Source: Paragemmobacter straminiformis
GTDB taxonomy: Bacteria > Pseudomonadota > Alphaproteobacteria > Rhodobacterales > Rhodobacteraceae
Length of the DNA: 64,000 nucleotides
Reading direction: 5' to 3'
NCBI RefSeq assembly: GCF_014243445.1
Contig: NZ_JACLQD010000001.1
Location: 310,001-374,000, forward strand
The position numbers and the translations under genes are program-made. Every line of letters begins with the position of its first letter. The first letter of the stretch is position 1. Positions 7,476 to 16,241 of the stretch are shown here, one piece after another. The notes beneath the pieces were generated by a model that searched no databases, had not been told where the DNA came from, and saw only the letters and a list, made by a program, of their open reading frames with translations.

Positions 7476-7922
7476 TCAGGCCCGCGCGGCCATATGGCCC
7501 TGCACGAAAGCCACGATATCGGCCGCCGGACGCGCACCCGCCAGTCGCGCCACCTCGCGCCCGCGCCGATACAGCACCAGCGCCGGAATCCCGCGAATCT
7601 GCGCCCGTTGCGAAATCGCCGGATGGTCCTCGGTGTTCAGCTTCGCCAGCCGCACCTGCGGGGCCAAACTCTTGGCCGCCTTGGCGAATTCCGGCGCCAT
7701 CATCCGGCACGGCCCGCACCACGGCGCCCAGTAATCCACCAGCAGCGGCAATTCGTCGTCGCGCACCGCCTTGTCATGCGACAACCCGTCAAGTTCATGC
7801 ACGCGCCCGTCGGCCAGCGCCTCGCCGCAGCTGCCGCATTTCGGCCCGCCCGCCAGCCGCTCGCGCGGGACGCGGTTCGTCTGCCCGCAGGTGGCGCAAA
7901 CCAGTTTCACCGTCTCAGCCAT
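7476..7922 (-). CDS. trxC: Thioredoxin TrxC (thioredoxin 2)
   Basis: 148 residues: an N-terminal zinc-binding segment with cysteines 9, 12, 29 and 32, and a thioredoxin domain with the active site WCGPC at 68-72 and the cis-proline segment ([10 protein letters not shown]). This two-part layout is that of thioredoxin 2, a cytoplasmic disulfide reductase often tied to oxidative stress. The length fits the family. It stands as a single minus-strand gene between the tRNA and the DUF3775 gene. No OxyR-type site was identified in the short upstream gap. Confidence 0.95.
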   Translation of the reverse strand: MAETVKLVCATCGQTNRVPRERLAGGPKCGSCGEALADGRVHELDGLSHDKAVRDDELPLLVDYWAPWCGPCRMMAPEFAKAAKSLAPQVRLAKLNTEDHPAISQRAQIRGIPALVLYRRGREVARLAGARPAADIVAFVQGHMAARA

Positions 7923-7980
7923 GATCGCCTCACATTCTATTTGCCGAATATGAGAATCGCGGACGCGCCCTGCAAGGGGG

Positions 7981-8298
7981 TCACATCAGATCCGCCTCTT
8001 CGCCTGCGACATCCACACCCAGCGCCTCGAGCCCCGCTTCTAGGTTCTCGGCCAGATGCGGCATGCCCATCAGATACTGGTCGGTCGGCACCGTCGCCTC
8101 GGCATAGGCGGTTTCGACCGCCTCGGCATAGGCATCGGCCTCGAACGCCCCGCGCCCGACCCATGCGATGGCGGTCAGATGCGCCTTTTCATCGTCGTTC
8201 AAGCCGTTGATAAAGGCGTGCAACTGCTTTTCGCCCGCCGCCTCTTCGCGCATCAGGAAAATCACCTGAACCACCTTGTCCGAGCTGATCTCGATCAT
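7981..8298 (-). CDS. DUF3775 domain protein
   Basis: 105 residues, matching the small DUF3775 family of alphaproteobacteria: start MIEISSDKV, then [18 protein letters not shown] and a closing segment around [20 protein letters not shown]. No signal peptide or membrane segment, so probably cytoplasmic. The start at 8298 has AGGAGA upstream. The function of the family is unknown and the neighbours (trxC downstream, azlCD upstream on the same strand) give no clear hint. Confidence 0.8.
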   Translation of the reverse strand: MIEISSDKVVQVIFLMREEAAGEKQLHAFINGLNDDEKAHLTAIAWVGRGAFEADAYAEAVETAYAEATVPTDQYLMGMPHLAENLEAGLEALGVDVAGEEADLM

Positions 8299-8386
8299 CG
8301 CACATCTCCTTGAGCTGCCGCGATGCTCACCCCGCAGCCGTTGCACCGCAAGCCCTTAACGACTGTTACAGCCAATCGTGAAGCGG

Positions 8387-8698
8387 TCAGACCAGCGCAA
8401 AGACCGCGCCATAGGCCACAGGCCCCGCCAGCGTCGCCAGCACCACCGACCGTCGCCAGCCCCAGACCGCCAGCACCGTGACCACGCCCGCCAGCAGCGG
8501 CAGCCTTGCCTCCCCGACCATCGGAAGCACCGAGGCGACCACCAGCGTCGCGATAGCCGCAGGCCCCGTCGCGGCCAGAAACCGCGCCATCGGCCCGCCG
8601 GCCCGCCCCTCGCCCAGACCAAAGCGAAAGGGGCCATAGCGAAAGGCGTAATTGGCAAAGCCCACGATCAGCGCCAGCGCCAGAACCTCGATCCTCAT
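8387..8698 (-). CDS. azlD: Branched-chain amino acid exporter, AzlD-type small subunit
   Basis: 103 residues with three to four hydrophobic segments, typical of AzlD/YgaH, the small partner of the AzlC permease in two-component amino acid export. It carries the family features of an early helix followed by FRYGPFRF, and ATGPAAIATL before a second membrane pair. Its ATG overlaps the azlC stop (ATGA), so both subunits are co-translated. The substrate (leucine, isoleucine, valine or an analogue) is inferred from the family. Confidence 0.88.
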   Translation of the reverse strand: MRIEVLALALIVGFANYAFRYGPFRFGLGEGRAGGPMARFLAATGPAAIATLVVASVLPMVGEARLPLLAGVVTVLAVWGWRRSVVLATLAGPVAYGAVFALV

Positions 8699-9381
8699 TT
8701 GCGCACCAGCCCCGCCAAAGCACCCGCCACCATACCGCCAAGGATCCCGACCGTGGGCGAGACAGCCAGCGTCCCCGCCACCGTCGCCACCCCGGCCACC
8801 CCGATCACCGGCACCGCCGCGCGGGTCAGGATCGACAGCAGCAGCGCCAGAAACAGCGCGGGCAGCATGAAGCCCAGCCCCGCCTCGACGGCCGGATAGT
8901 CCTGCAAGGCACCGCCTCCCGCCAGCGTGCCGACCGCCGTGCCCGAAACCCAGGCGGCATAGGCGCCGATCCCGATCCCGAACATGAAAGGCTCCGAAAA
9001 GCGCCGCCCCCGCGCCACCTCGCCAAGGGCCGCGCCGAACACCTCGTCCGTCAGGCCCCAGGCCCAACCCCAGGCCAGACGCCGCGCCCCGTCGGCCCCC
9101 GCCGCACGCATCAGCGCAGGCCCGTAAAGCACATGCCGCAGGTTCATCGCGACCAGCGTGAACGCCGCCACCAGCAAGGGGGCACCCGAGGCGACAAGCG
9201 CCAGCGCCAGAAACTGCGACGCCCCCGCATAGATCACGACCGACAGCATGACCGCCTCGGCCCCCGAAAAGCCCGCCTTGGTCGCGGCCACGCCAAAGGC
9301 GAAGGCGATGGGAAAATAGCCCAGTGCGATGGGCAGGGCGGTGACAAGGCCACTCGCAAAACCGGACTTGTCTTGGCTCAA
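8695..9381 (-). CDS. azlC: Branched-chain amino acid exporter, AzlC-type permease
   Basis: About 228 residues, multi-spanning, with AzlC hallmarks: LPIALGYFPIAFAFG near the N-terminus, YAGASQF, AMNLRHVLYG and GLTDEVF. It forms the large subunit of a branched-chain amino acid exporter with AzlD. No ATG fits the start: TTG at 9381 has GGAG 6 bases upstream and gives the expected N-terminus, while a GTG at 9393 would add four residues. The open frame continues far upstream, but that sequence is Arg/Pro-rich and unlike protein. Confidence 0.88.
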   Translation of the reverse strand: MSQDKSGFASGLVTALPIALGYFPIAFAFGVAATKAGFSGAEAVMLSVVIYAGASQFLALALVASGAPLLVAAFTLVAMNLRHVLYGPALMRAAGADGARRLAWGWAWGLTDEVFGAALGEVARGRRFSEPFMFGIGIGAYAAWVSGTAVGTLAGGGALQDYPAVEAGLGFMLPALFLALLLSILTRAAVPVIGVAGVATVAGTLAVSPTVGILGGMVAGALAGLVRK

Positions 9382-9724
9382 GGAACGCTCCACCCGAAAC
9401 ACCCGCCAAGACCTAGCCGCCCCGCAGGGCAAAGGGCAAGCCTCCCCCGACAGGGCGCAGCCGAAAGATGGGCCATTGCCGAAAGCTGGGCGCAGCCGAA
9501 AGATGAAGCCTTCGTAACCCCGCCGTGCAACGCGTCTGCATCGGCTGTGCATTCCGGCTGATGAACAGGGTCTTGCCAGCCGCGCCGCCCCCCTGCGCCA
9601 AATCTTGTCCGGCAGGGCAAGTGCCACGCGGTCCGGCGCCGCTTCGACACCTCGCCCGACCGTGGCCACCATCGCCGGAACGCGCGGCCAGAACGCGCGG
9701 CCAGAACCAAGCGGAATCAATCGG
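9382..9724. other. Gene-free gap with short direct repeats
   Basis: 343 bases without a credible gene between azlC and the PfkB kinase. An 18-base word ending in CAGCCGAAAGATG occurs at 9453-9470 and again at 9488-9505, with a third partial copy (GCCGAAAGCTGGG) between them. A 13-base unit GAACGCGCGGCCA is tandemly doubled at 9678-9703. Open frames here translate to Arg/Pro/Gly-rich nonsense. The azlC promoter must lie within it. The rest may be decayed sequence. Confidence 0.6.
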
Positions 9725-10699
9725 TTAAACCGTCTCCACCCGGGCCTCGGGCAACAGCCGATCCACATCCTCGGCGCGGCACAGCTCGGTCGCCGCCGAC
9801 ATGACCGCCGCCGCAGCCGCCGCCACACCCTTGGCAAGCGCCTCGGCCTCGGTCCCGCCCTGCGCCAGCGTCAGCACATAGCCGCCCACAAAGGAATCCC
9901 CCGCCCCGACCTTCGACCGCACCGCGACCTTCGGTGCCTTGGCAAAGATCCGCAGCCCCTCGCCCGCCAGAACCGACCCGTCCGAGCCGCGCGCGACGAT
10001 CACCTTTCTGGCCACGCCACGCGCCACCAGCTCTCCCGCGAAATCGGCTGTATCGGCACGGGTCGCAAGCGCGCGTCCCGCCAGCGCCTCGGCCTCTTCG
10101 CCATCCATCCGCAGCACTTCCAGCCCCGGCACGGGGTGTTCCACCGCCCGCGTCAGGGCCGCGCCGCTTGTGTCCATCACCACCCGCATCCCCGCCATCG
10201 CCGATGCCAGCCTGGCCGGAAAATCCACAGGAACTCCGGGGGGTTGGCTGCCCGAGATCACCGAGAATCCCCCCGGTTTTCCCGCCGCCCGCAGCAGCAT
10301 GAAGACCCGCTCCTGATCCTCGTCATGCCAGACAGGGCCGGGCAGCATGAAGCGGTATTGCCGCCCCGTCGCCGCCTCGTTCACCGTCAGGCTCTGCCGC
10401 GTCTCGCCCGGTCCGGTGATGCCAAGGAACATCACCCCCTCGCGCCGGATCAGCTCGGCCAGACGGTCGCCGGTCAGCCCGCCCAGCGCAACCAGCGCAA
10501 GGCTTTCCCCGCCCAGCAGATGCACCGCGCGGCTGACATTCAGCCCCCCGCCACCGGGGTCGAGCTGCGGGTCCGAACAGCGCAGCTTTTCATCGGGACG
10601 CATCACCGCGACCTCGGTCGCCATGTCCAGCGCCGGATTCAGCGTCAGCGTCAGGATCGGCGCCTGCTGCCGGAAACCGCCCTTTTCACCCGTTGCCAT
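9725..10699 (-). CDS. PfkB-family sugar kinase (1-phosphofructokinase-like)
   Basis: 324 residues of the PfkB/ribokinase fold. The N-terminal ILTLTLNPALD is typical of 1-phosphofructokinase, phosphofructokinase-2 and tagatose-6-phosphate kinase. The sugar-site segment DPGGGGLNVSRA and the C-terminal signature VGAGDSFVGG with the catalytic Asp are both intact. The reaction is ATP-dependent phosphorylation of a sugar phosphate. The start at 10699 has GGAGG 5 bases upstream. There is no fructose PTS gene beside it, so a hexose-6-phosphate kinase role (PfkB-like) is as likely as FruK. It is divergent from wrbA. Confidence 0.88.
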   Translation of the reverse strand: MATGEKGGFRQQAPILTLTLNPALDMATEVAVMRPDEKLRCSDPQLDPGGGGLNVSRAVHLLGGESLALVALGGLTGDRLAELIRREGVMFLGITGPGETRQSLTVNEAATGRQYRFMLPGPVWHDEDQERVFMLLRAAGKPGGFSVISGSQPPGVPVDFPARLASAMAGMRVVMDTSGAALTRAVEHPVPGLEVLRMDGEEAEALAGRALATRADTADFAGELVARGVARKVIVARGSDGSVLAGEGLRIFAKAPKVAVRSKVGAGDSFVGGYVLTLAQGGTEAEALAKGVAAAAAAVMSAATELCRAEDVDRLLPEARVETV

Positions 10700-10875
10700 C
10701 GCCGCCTCCCGCACCCGCCGCCCTTTGCGTTATGATAGCGGTAACAAACCCCATGCTACAACCCGCGCAACGGCGCACAGATGCCCTGCGCCCATCGGCA
10801 TTTGCGGAAACGGGAAAACGGGTTACCTGATCGGCACAGAATTCAAACGCTCCCGTTCAGGAAAGAAGACCCGAC

Positions 10876-11469
10876 ATGACCGTCAAACTCGCAATCGTCT
10901 ACTACTCCACCTACGGCACCAACCACAAAATGGCCGAAATCGCCGCCGAAGCCGCCCGCGCCGCCGGTGCCGAGGTCAAGGTCCTCCGCATCGCCGAAAC
11001 CGCCCCGGCCGAGGTGGTGAACAGCCAGGACGCGTGGAAAGCCGCCGCCGAGAACCAGTCCTCGGTTCCGGTCGCCACCCCGGCCGACATGGAATGGGCC
11101 GACGCCTACATCTTCTCGACGCCCACCCGCTTCGGCAGCGCCACCTCGCAGATGCGGTCCTTCATCGACACGCTGGGCGGCCAGTGGTTCACCGGCAAGC
11201 TGGCGAACAAGGCGATCTCGGCCATGACCTCGGCCCAGAACGTGCATGGCGGCCAGGAAGCCACGATCCTCGGCCTCTACACCACCTTCCTGCACTGGGG
11301 CGCCATCATCGCAGCCCCCGGCTACACCGATGCCGCGATCTTCGGCGCGGGCGGCAACCCCTACGGCTACAGCCACACCCAGGGCGCCGAATTCGACGAG
11401 AAAGTCGTGGCCGCCATCAGCCATCAGGCCAAGCGCACCGTGGAAATCGCGGCCAAGCTCAAGGCCTGA
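10876..11469 (+). CDS. wrbA: NAD(P)H:quinone oxidoreductase WrbA
   Basis: 197 residues, the standard WrbA length. This flavodoxin-like enzyme binds FMN and reduces quinones by two electrons, avoiding semiquinone radicals. The FMN phosphate loop [12 protein letters not shown] lies at residues 9-20. STPTRFGS, the segment after [11 protein letters not shown], and [16 protein letters not shown] are further family marks. The protein is cytoplasmic, usually tetrameric. It is transcribed divergently from the PfkB kinase gene across a 176-base gap and is followed by a terminator hairpin at 11578. Confidence 0.95.
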   Translation: MTVKLAIVYYSTYGTNHKMAEIAAEAARAAGAEVKVLRIAETAPAEVVNSQDAWKAAAENQSSVPVATPADMEWADAYIFSTPTRFGSATSQMRSFIDTLGGQWFTGKLANKAISAMTSAQNVHGGQEATILGLYTTFLHWGAIIAAPGYTDAAIFGAGGNPYGYSHTQGAEFDEKVVAAISHQAKRTVEIAAKLKA

Positions 11470-11525
11470 TCGCCAAGCGGGGGGCGCTCACCCGCCCCCC
11501 CTTCTTTCCGGATACCGACCGCCCG

Positions 11526-11560
11526 CTTCCTCTTGCCCCAAATATCCACAGGGGGTGAAT
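11526..11560. repeat. Intergenic CAAATATCC-type element, copy 1
   Basis: Contains CTTGCCCCAAATATCC followed by a G-run, the shared tail of the seven elements found in this window. Here the companion stem is the terminator at 11578-11600 on the right, so the tail points away from the minus-strand hydrolase gene. Confidence 0.5.
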
Positions 11561-11577
11561 GGCCGCGAAGCGGACAG

Positions 11578-11600
11578 AGGGGGCGCGTGCGCCCCCTTTT
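11578..11600 (+). terminator. Terminator between wrbA and the MBL-fold gene
   Basis: Stem AGGGGGCG/CGCCCCCT with a 4-base loop, then TTTTG on the plus strand. It lies 109 bases after wrbA and 22 bases past the 3' end of the convergent hydrolase gene, so it can serve both. Confidence 0.7.
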
Positions 11601-11621
11601 GCTTTGGGTCGGCCAAACTGG

Positions 11622-12548
11622 TTAACCGAACATGAACTGGTAACTTGCCGGAACATAGCGGAAGCCCTCGCCCGCCGCCTCGACGAAGCCGATCCCCGGA
11701 AAGGGCATGTGATAGCCCGCAAAGGCGATCCGGTCCGCTGCCAGCATCCCCAGCACCTTGCGCCGCGTTGCCGCCGCCTGCGCCTTGTCCTGATCGAAGC
11801 GCACCTCCCAATCGGGATGGGCCAGCGACCAGACGTAATGGTTCGCCGTATCGGCCAGCACCGCCAGTTGCTGCCCGCCACTTTCAAGACGATAGGCGAA
11901 ATGCCCCGCCGTATGGCCCGGAGCGGCCATCGCCGTGATCCCCGACACCACCGCCCCGCCGTCGTCGAGGAAGCTGAACCTGTCGTTCAGGGGCTTCACA
12001 TTGGCCTCGAACCCCTCGTTCCCCGCCTTGGACCAGTCGTTATGCTCGGCAGCGCCGGTGACGTAGCGCGCCTTGGCAAAGGTCGGGTTCGCCCCGCCCA
12101 GCCCGCCGATATGGTCGCCGTGCATATGGGTCAGCACCACGATGTCCACCTGATCGGGCTGCACCCCCGCCGCGGCCAATGCGGCCGTGATCCCCTCGGG
12201 GTTCAGGCCGGTGTCGAACAGCACCAGCTCGGCCCCCGTGTTCACCAGAACGGGCGCGAAACTGTTGAAAGTCCTGTCATCGGGAATGAAGTTCGCAGCC
12301 GAGACGGCGGCGAATTCCTCGGCTGCGACGTTCATGCCAAAGGTCTCTTGCGGCTTGTCGCCCGCCCGCGATCCGGCCAGCAGCGTGGTCACCTCGAAGG
12401 CCCCGACCTTGGCGCGGTGGAAAAGCGGCAGCGCCGGTCCCTGCATAGGCACCGATGCCGCAGCTGCCCCTGTCATCAGGGCGGGCGCAAAGGGCAGAAC
12501 GGCACCGGCGATCATCGCCTGACGGCGCGAGAGGTTGGGTCTTGTCAT
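11622..12548 (-). CDS. Tat-exported metallo-beta-lactamase-fold hydrolase
   Basis: 308 residues. The N-terminus LSRRQAMIAGAVLP has a twin-arginine export signal followed by a hydrophobic stretch and an AAAA cleavage region, so it is probably periplasmic. The metal motif HMHGDH is at 141-146 (His141, His143, Asp145, His146), with further ligands in APGHTAGH and LADT. The layout resembles methyl-parathion-hydrolase-like and lactonase-like members of the superfamily. The substrate cannot be told from sequence: phosphotriester, lactone or sulfate ester are all open. It is a single gene with convergent wrbA. Confidence 0.88.
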   Translation of the reverse strand: MTRPNLSRRQAMIAGAVLPFAPALMTGAAAASVPMQGPALPLFHRAKVGAFEVTTLLAGSRAGDKPQETFGMNVAAEEFAAVSAANFIPDDRTFNSFAPVLVNTGAELVLFDTGLNPEGITAALAAAGVQPDQVDIVVLTHMHGDHIGGLGGANPTFAKARYVTGAAEHNDWSKAGNEGFEANVKPLNDRFSFLDDGGAVVSGITAMAAPGHTAGHFAYRLESGGQQLAVLADTANHYVWSLAHPDWEVRFDQDKAQAAATRRKVLGMLAADRIAFAGYHMPFPGIGFVEAAGEGFRYVPASYQFMFG

Positions 12549-12621
12549 GGGCGAATGTCCTTCTGATCAAAAACTATCAAAAGGATAGGACACCCCCCGC
12601 AACCGCCCAATCACGCCTTCG

Positions 12622-13053
12622 TCAGTCGCGTTCCCACCACGGATCGATGGCCGAGATGTCGTCATCCGACCAGCCGAAATGATGCGCCAGTTCATGGACC
12701 AGCACATGGGTCACCATGTCGCCAAGTCCCACATCCCCCCTCTCGCACCACTCGTCAAGGATCGGCCGCCGGAACAGCCAGATCGTGTCGGGCTGGGCGG
12801 GTTGGTCCATCACCGATTTCTCGGTCAGCGGCACCCCGTCATAAAGCCCCGTCAACTCGAAAGGATCGGTCAGGCCCATCTCTTCGAGCAGCTCGTCGGA
12901 TGCGAAATCCACCACCCGCAGCGCCACCAGCCCCGCCGCCGCACGGTAGGGCGCGGGCAAGGCGGCGATGGCGTCCTGCGCCAGTTCCTCGATCAGGCCC
13001 AGGTCGGGCGCGGTAAACCCGTCCCATGTCGGCGCGTCTTCGGTTTCAGCCAT
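12622..13053 (-). CDS. Small zincin-like metallopeptidase
   Basis: 143 residues with a zinc-protease signature HELAHHFG at 120-127 near the C-terminus, and the segment DTIWLFRRPIL typical of the compact HExxH family found beside gltX or similar genes in alphaproteobacteria. It lacks a signal peptide, so it is cytoplasmic. The start at 13053 follows a G-rich ribosome site; a longer frame to 13170 overlaps gltX and is rejected. It is divergent from gltX with an 80-base shared promoter gap. The physiological substrate is unknown. Confidence 0.8.
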   Translation of the reverse strand: MAETEDAPTWDGFTAPDLGLIEELAQDAIAALPAPYRAAAGLVALRVVDFASDELLEEMGLTDPFELTGLYDGVPLTEKSVMDQPAQPDTIWLFRRPILDEWCERGDVGLGDMVTHVLVHELAHHFGWSDDDISAIDPWWERD

Positions 13054-13132
13054 CTCATCCCCCGTTCCAACCCCACAGATATGGACAAAACCCCGCGCCT
13101 GTGAAAGAGCAACGCGGTCATTGGAGGCCAAG

Positions 13133-14461
13133 ATGTCCACCGTCACCACCCGTTTCGCCCCCTCGCCCACCGGTTACATCCATGTGGGCAACCTGCGCAC
13201 CGCGCTGATGAACTACCTGATCGCCCGCAAATCGGGCGGCACCTTCATCCTGCGTCTGGACGACACCGATCAGGAACGGTCCAAGCAGGAATATGCCGAC
13301 GGGATCATGGCCGACCTCGACTGGCTCGGCATCCATTGGGATCGCGTGGAAAAGCAGTCGCTCCGCATGGACCGCTACCGCGAGGCGGCCGAGGAGCTGA
13401 AGGCCAAAGGCCGCTTCTACGAATGTTTCGAAAGCCCCGTGGAACTGGACCTCAAGCGCAAGAAGCAGCTCAACATGGGCAAGCCGCCGGTCTATGACCG
13501 CGCCTCGCTCAAGCTGACCGATGCCGAGAAGGCCGCCTTCAGGGCCGAAGGGCGCGACGGCTACTGGCGCTTCCTTCTGAACCAGAACCGCATCGAATGG
13601 AACGACGGCATCCTGGGGCCGATCTCGATCGACGCGGCCTCTGTCTCGGACCCGGTGCTGATCCGCGCGGATGGTCAGGTGCTTTACACCTTTGCCTCCT
13701 CGGTCGATGACATCGACATGGGCGTCACCTTCATCGTGCGCGGCGCGGACCATGTGACCAATACGGCCACGCAGATCCAGATCATGGAAGCGATGGGCGG
13801 CACCCCGCCCAGCTTTGCCCACCATTCGCTGCTGACGGGGGCCAAGGGCGAGGAGCTGTCCAAGCGCCTCGGCACCCTGTCCTTGCGCGACCTGCGCGCC
13901 CAAGGGGTCGAGCCGATGGCGCTTCTGTCGCTGATGGCCCGCCTCGGGTCGTCGAAACCCGTGGAACTCGCCACCTCGATGGACGACCTGATCGCGGGCT
14001 TCGACGTGGGCAGCTTCGGTTCGGCCCCCACGAAATTCGACGCCGAAGACCTGTTCCCGCTGACGCGCGCGCATGTGCAGTCGCTGCCGCTGTCGGCCGT
14101 GGCCGACAAGGTCGCAGCCCTTGGCGTCGCCCCGGCCGAGGCCGAGGACTTCTGGCACATCGCCAAGGCCAACATCACCACGCTGGCCGACCTGAAGGAA
14201 TGGTCCGACCTGTTCCAGAACGGGGCCGAACCGCTGGTCGATGCGGAAGATGCCGATTTCGTCAGACAGGCGCTGTCGATGCTGCCCGCAAAGCCCTGGA
14301 CCAAGGCCACCTGGGGCGAATGGACCGAGGCGGTCAAAGCCGCCACTGGCCGCAAGGGCAAAGGGCTCTACATGCCGTTGCGCAAGGCGCTGACGGGCCG
14401 CGCGAACGGGCCGGAAATGGCCGATGTCATGCCGCTGCTGAAAACCGTCCGCACAAGCTGA
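13133..14461 (+). CDS. gltX: Glutamyl-tRNA synthetase
   Basis: 442 residues, a class I synthetase that charges tRNA-Glu (and in organisms lacking GlnRS also tRNA-Gln for later amidation). The HIGH-type signature is HVGN at 17-20 and the KMSKS-type loop is LSKRLG, with its lysine at 244. The C-terminal anticodon-binding helices are present and the length is normal. GGAGG precedes the ATG at 13133. Alphaproteobacteria often have two gltX copies with different tRNA preferences; which of the two this is cannot be settled here. Confidence 0.95.
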   Translation: MSTVTTRFAPSPTGYIHVGNLRTALMNYLIARKSGGTFILRLDDTDQERSKQEYADGIMADLDWLGIHWDRVEKQSLRMDRYREAAEELKAKGRFYECFESPVELDLKRKKQLNMGKPPVYDRASLKLTDAEKAAFRAEGRDGYWRFLLNQNRIEWNDGILGPISIDAASVSDPVLIRADGQVLYTFASSVDDIDMGVTFIVRGADHVTNTATQIQIMEAMGGTPPSFAHHSLLTGAKGEELSKRLGTLSLRDLRAQGVEPMALLSLMARLGSSKPVELATSMDDLIAGFDVGSFGSAPTKFDAEDLFPLTRAHVQSLPLSAVADKVAALGVAPAEAEDFWHIAKANITTLADLKEWSDLFQNGAEPLVDAEDADFVRQALSMLPAKPWTKATWGEWTEAVKAATGRKGKGLYMPLRKALTGRANGPEMADVMPLLKTVRTS

Positions 14462-14470
14462 CCGCGAAGA

Positions 14471-14520
14471 GGCGGGGGTTTCACACCCCCGCACCCCCGT
14501 GGGATATTTGAAAAAAGAAG
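14471..14520. repeat. Intergenic hairpin-GGGATATTTG element, copy 2
   Basis: Hairpin GCGGGGGT/ACCCCCGC with loop TTCAC, then CACCCCCGTGGGATATTTG, right after the gltX stop. It probably acts as the gltX transcript end. Copies 5 and 6 have the same orientation relative to the upstream gene. Confidence 0.75.
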
Positions 14521-14548
14521 AAGGGATGATGCCCTTCGGGGGAACGTC

Positions 14549-15913
14549 ATGTCCACAGCCCATCAGGCGAAATTCGTCCAAGGCAACCTTTTGCGGCATA
14601 TCGCGGTCATGTCGCTGTCCTCGTCGGTCGGGCTGATGGCGATCTTCGTCGTCGACCTGATCAACATGGTCTACATCTCGTGGCTGGGCGATCCGGTGAA
14701 AACCGCCGCCATCGGCTATGCGGGCGCGGTGCTGTTCTTCACCACCGCTTTCGGCATCGGCCTGTCGGTCGGGGTCTCGGCCCGCGTAGCCCGCGCCATC
14801 GGCGAACGCGACCTGCCGCTGGCGCGCGAACGCTCGACCTCGGGGCTGCTGCTGGGCGCGGGCTTCGGCGTGGTCTTTGCCGCGCTTGTCTGGGCCGCCC
14901 TGCCCGCAATCGTCGGGGTTCTGGGGGCCGAGGGGCGGACCGCCGCCGAAACGCTGTGGTATCTGCAACTGATGACCCCGCTCCAGCCGCTGCTGATGAT
15001 CGGCATCGTCGGCACGGGAATCCTGCGGGCGCATGGCGATGCGCGGCGCTCGATGATGGTGACGGTCTGGGGCGCGGTGGTTCTGGCGGCGCTCGACCCT
15101 GTGCTGATCCTCTGGGCCGATCTGGGCCTGACAGGTGCGGCGCTGGCGGGATGGGGCTCGCGGCTTGCGATCCTTGTCATGGCGCTCTGGCCGATCTGGC
15201 GGCACTACGGCGGCTTTGCCCCCGTCACCCTTCGCAGCCTGCGCGAGGCTGCGGGACCGCTCATGTCGATCTCGGGTCCCGCGATCCTGACCCAGCTTGC
15301 CACCCCCGTCGGGCAAGCCGTCATCACCCGCATGGTCGCAAGCTATGGCGAGGCGGCCGTGGCCGGCATGGCCATCGCCGGACGCCTGACGCCCGTCGCC
15401 TTCGGCATCATTTTCGCGCTGTCGGGTGCGGTCGGCCCGATCTTCGGCCAGAACCTCGGCGCGGGCCGGATCGACCGCGTGCGCCGGGCCTTCCGCGACG
15501 CGCTGCTTTTCGCGGGCATGGTGATCGTCGGCATGTCGGCGCTGCTTTTCGCCGCGCGCGGCCCCATCGGGGACGTGTTCCACGCCGAGGGGCTGACCCG
15601 CGATCTGGTCTATCTGTTCTGCGGCCCGCTGAGCCTGCTCTTTTTCTTCAACGCCATGATTTTCGTGGCGAATGCGCTGTGCAACAACCTTGGCGCCGCC
15701 TTCCAGTCGACGATGGTGAACTGGGGCCGCCATACGCTCGGGACGGTGCCTTTCGCCCTTTGGCTGGGCAGCTATTGGGGCGCGCAGGGCATTCTGATCG
15801 GGCAGGCCGCAGGCGGAATCCTGTTCGGCTTCCTTGCCGTCTGGCTGGCCTATCGCGTCATCGCCCGCACCGAACGCACCCGCGCCGGAACCCCCACGGG
15901 CCTGACCGCCTGA
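14549..15913 (+). CDS. MATE-family efflux transporter
   Basis: 454 residues with twelve predicted membrane helices in two halves, as in MATE (multidrug and toxic compound extrusion) Na+/H+ antiporters. Recognisable segments are GLMAIFVVDLINMVYIS early, GTGILRAHGDARRSMM, and in the second half GAVGPIFGQNLGAGR. It sits in the inner membrane and exports cationic or amphipathic compounds. The reading frame is intact and of usual length. It lies between gltX and the glycine riboswitch and is probably transcribed separately. The substrate is unknown. Confidence 0.92.
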   Translation: MSTAHQAKFVQGNLLRHIAVMSLSSSVGLMAIFVVDLINMVYISWLGDPVKTAAIGYAGAVLFFTTAFGIGLSVGVSARVARAIGERDLPLARERSTSGLLLGAGFGVVFAALVWAALPAIVGVLGAEGRTAAETLWYLQLMTPLQPLLMIGIVGTGILRAHGDARRSMMVTVWGAVVLAALDPVLILWADLGLTGAALAGWGSRLAILVMALWPIWRHYGGFAPVTLRSLREAAGPLMSISGPAILTQLATPVGQAVITRMVASYGEAAVAGMAIAGRLTPVAFGIIFALSGAVGPIFGQNLGAGRIDRVRRAFRDALLFAGMVIVGMSALLFAARGPIGDVFHAEGLTRDLVYLFCGPLSLLFFFNAMIFVANALCNNLGAAFQSTMVNWGRHTLGTVPFALWLGSYWGAQGILIGQAAGGILFGFLAVWLAYRVIARTERTRAGTPTGLTA

Positions 15914-15985
15914 CGCACGGCATACCGTGGTATTCAATTTCCCTCTTGCCAGACGAGGCAAGGTCGGGCTACCCAAGGTCCGTCA

Positions 15986-16172
15986 GGTTCGGGAGAATCC
16001 GGCACTGCGGGGCGACCCGTGGCGTCGGTGCCGAAGGAGCAACCGCCCCGGTAAACTCTCAGGCGCAAGGGACCGTTTCTGACAACGTACTCTGGAGAGT
16101 GGCCGTCAGGCCCGCCGAAGGGATAACGATCTCAGGCGCCCGAAGCGGGCAAGGACAGAGGGGGCATCGAGG
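15986..16172 (+). promoter_or_regulatory. Tandem glycine riboswitch (two aptamers)
   Basis: Two glycine aptamers in a row upstream of gcvT. Aptamer 1 (about 15986-16080) has GGGAGAATC, GCCGAAGGAGCAA and AACTCTCAGGCGCAAGG. Aptamer 2 (about 16088-16172) has CTCTGGAGAG, GCCGAAGGGATAA, ATCTCAGGCG and AAGGACAGAGGGGGC. These are the conserved core elements of the gcvT riboswitch class. High glycine should switch on the glycine cleavage genes that follow. The remaining 70 bases to gcvT would hold the expression platform. No classic terminator stem with T-run is visible, so control may act on translation. Confidence 0.95.
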
Positions 16173-16241
16173 GACAGGGATCGGCCTGTCTTGAAGATGC
16201 CGCGCGATAACGACAGCGGCGCAAGCATGGGGAGAGGGCAT

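Noticed and set aside
9382-9837. Upstream extension of the azlC frame
   Set aside because: The added residues are Arg/Pro/Gly-rich nonsense overlapping the PfkB kinase gene; the TTG at 9381 has a proper ribosome site.
13118-15976. 952-codon minus-strand open frame opposite gltX and the MATE gene
   Set aside because: Antisense shadow of two well supported genes; composition is Gly/Arg/His/Gln-rich and no motif or ribosome site supports it.
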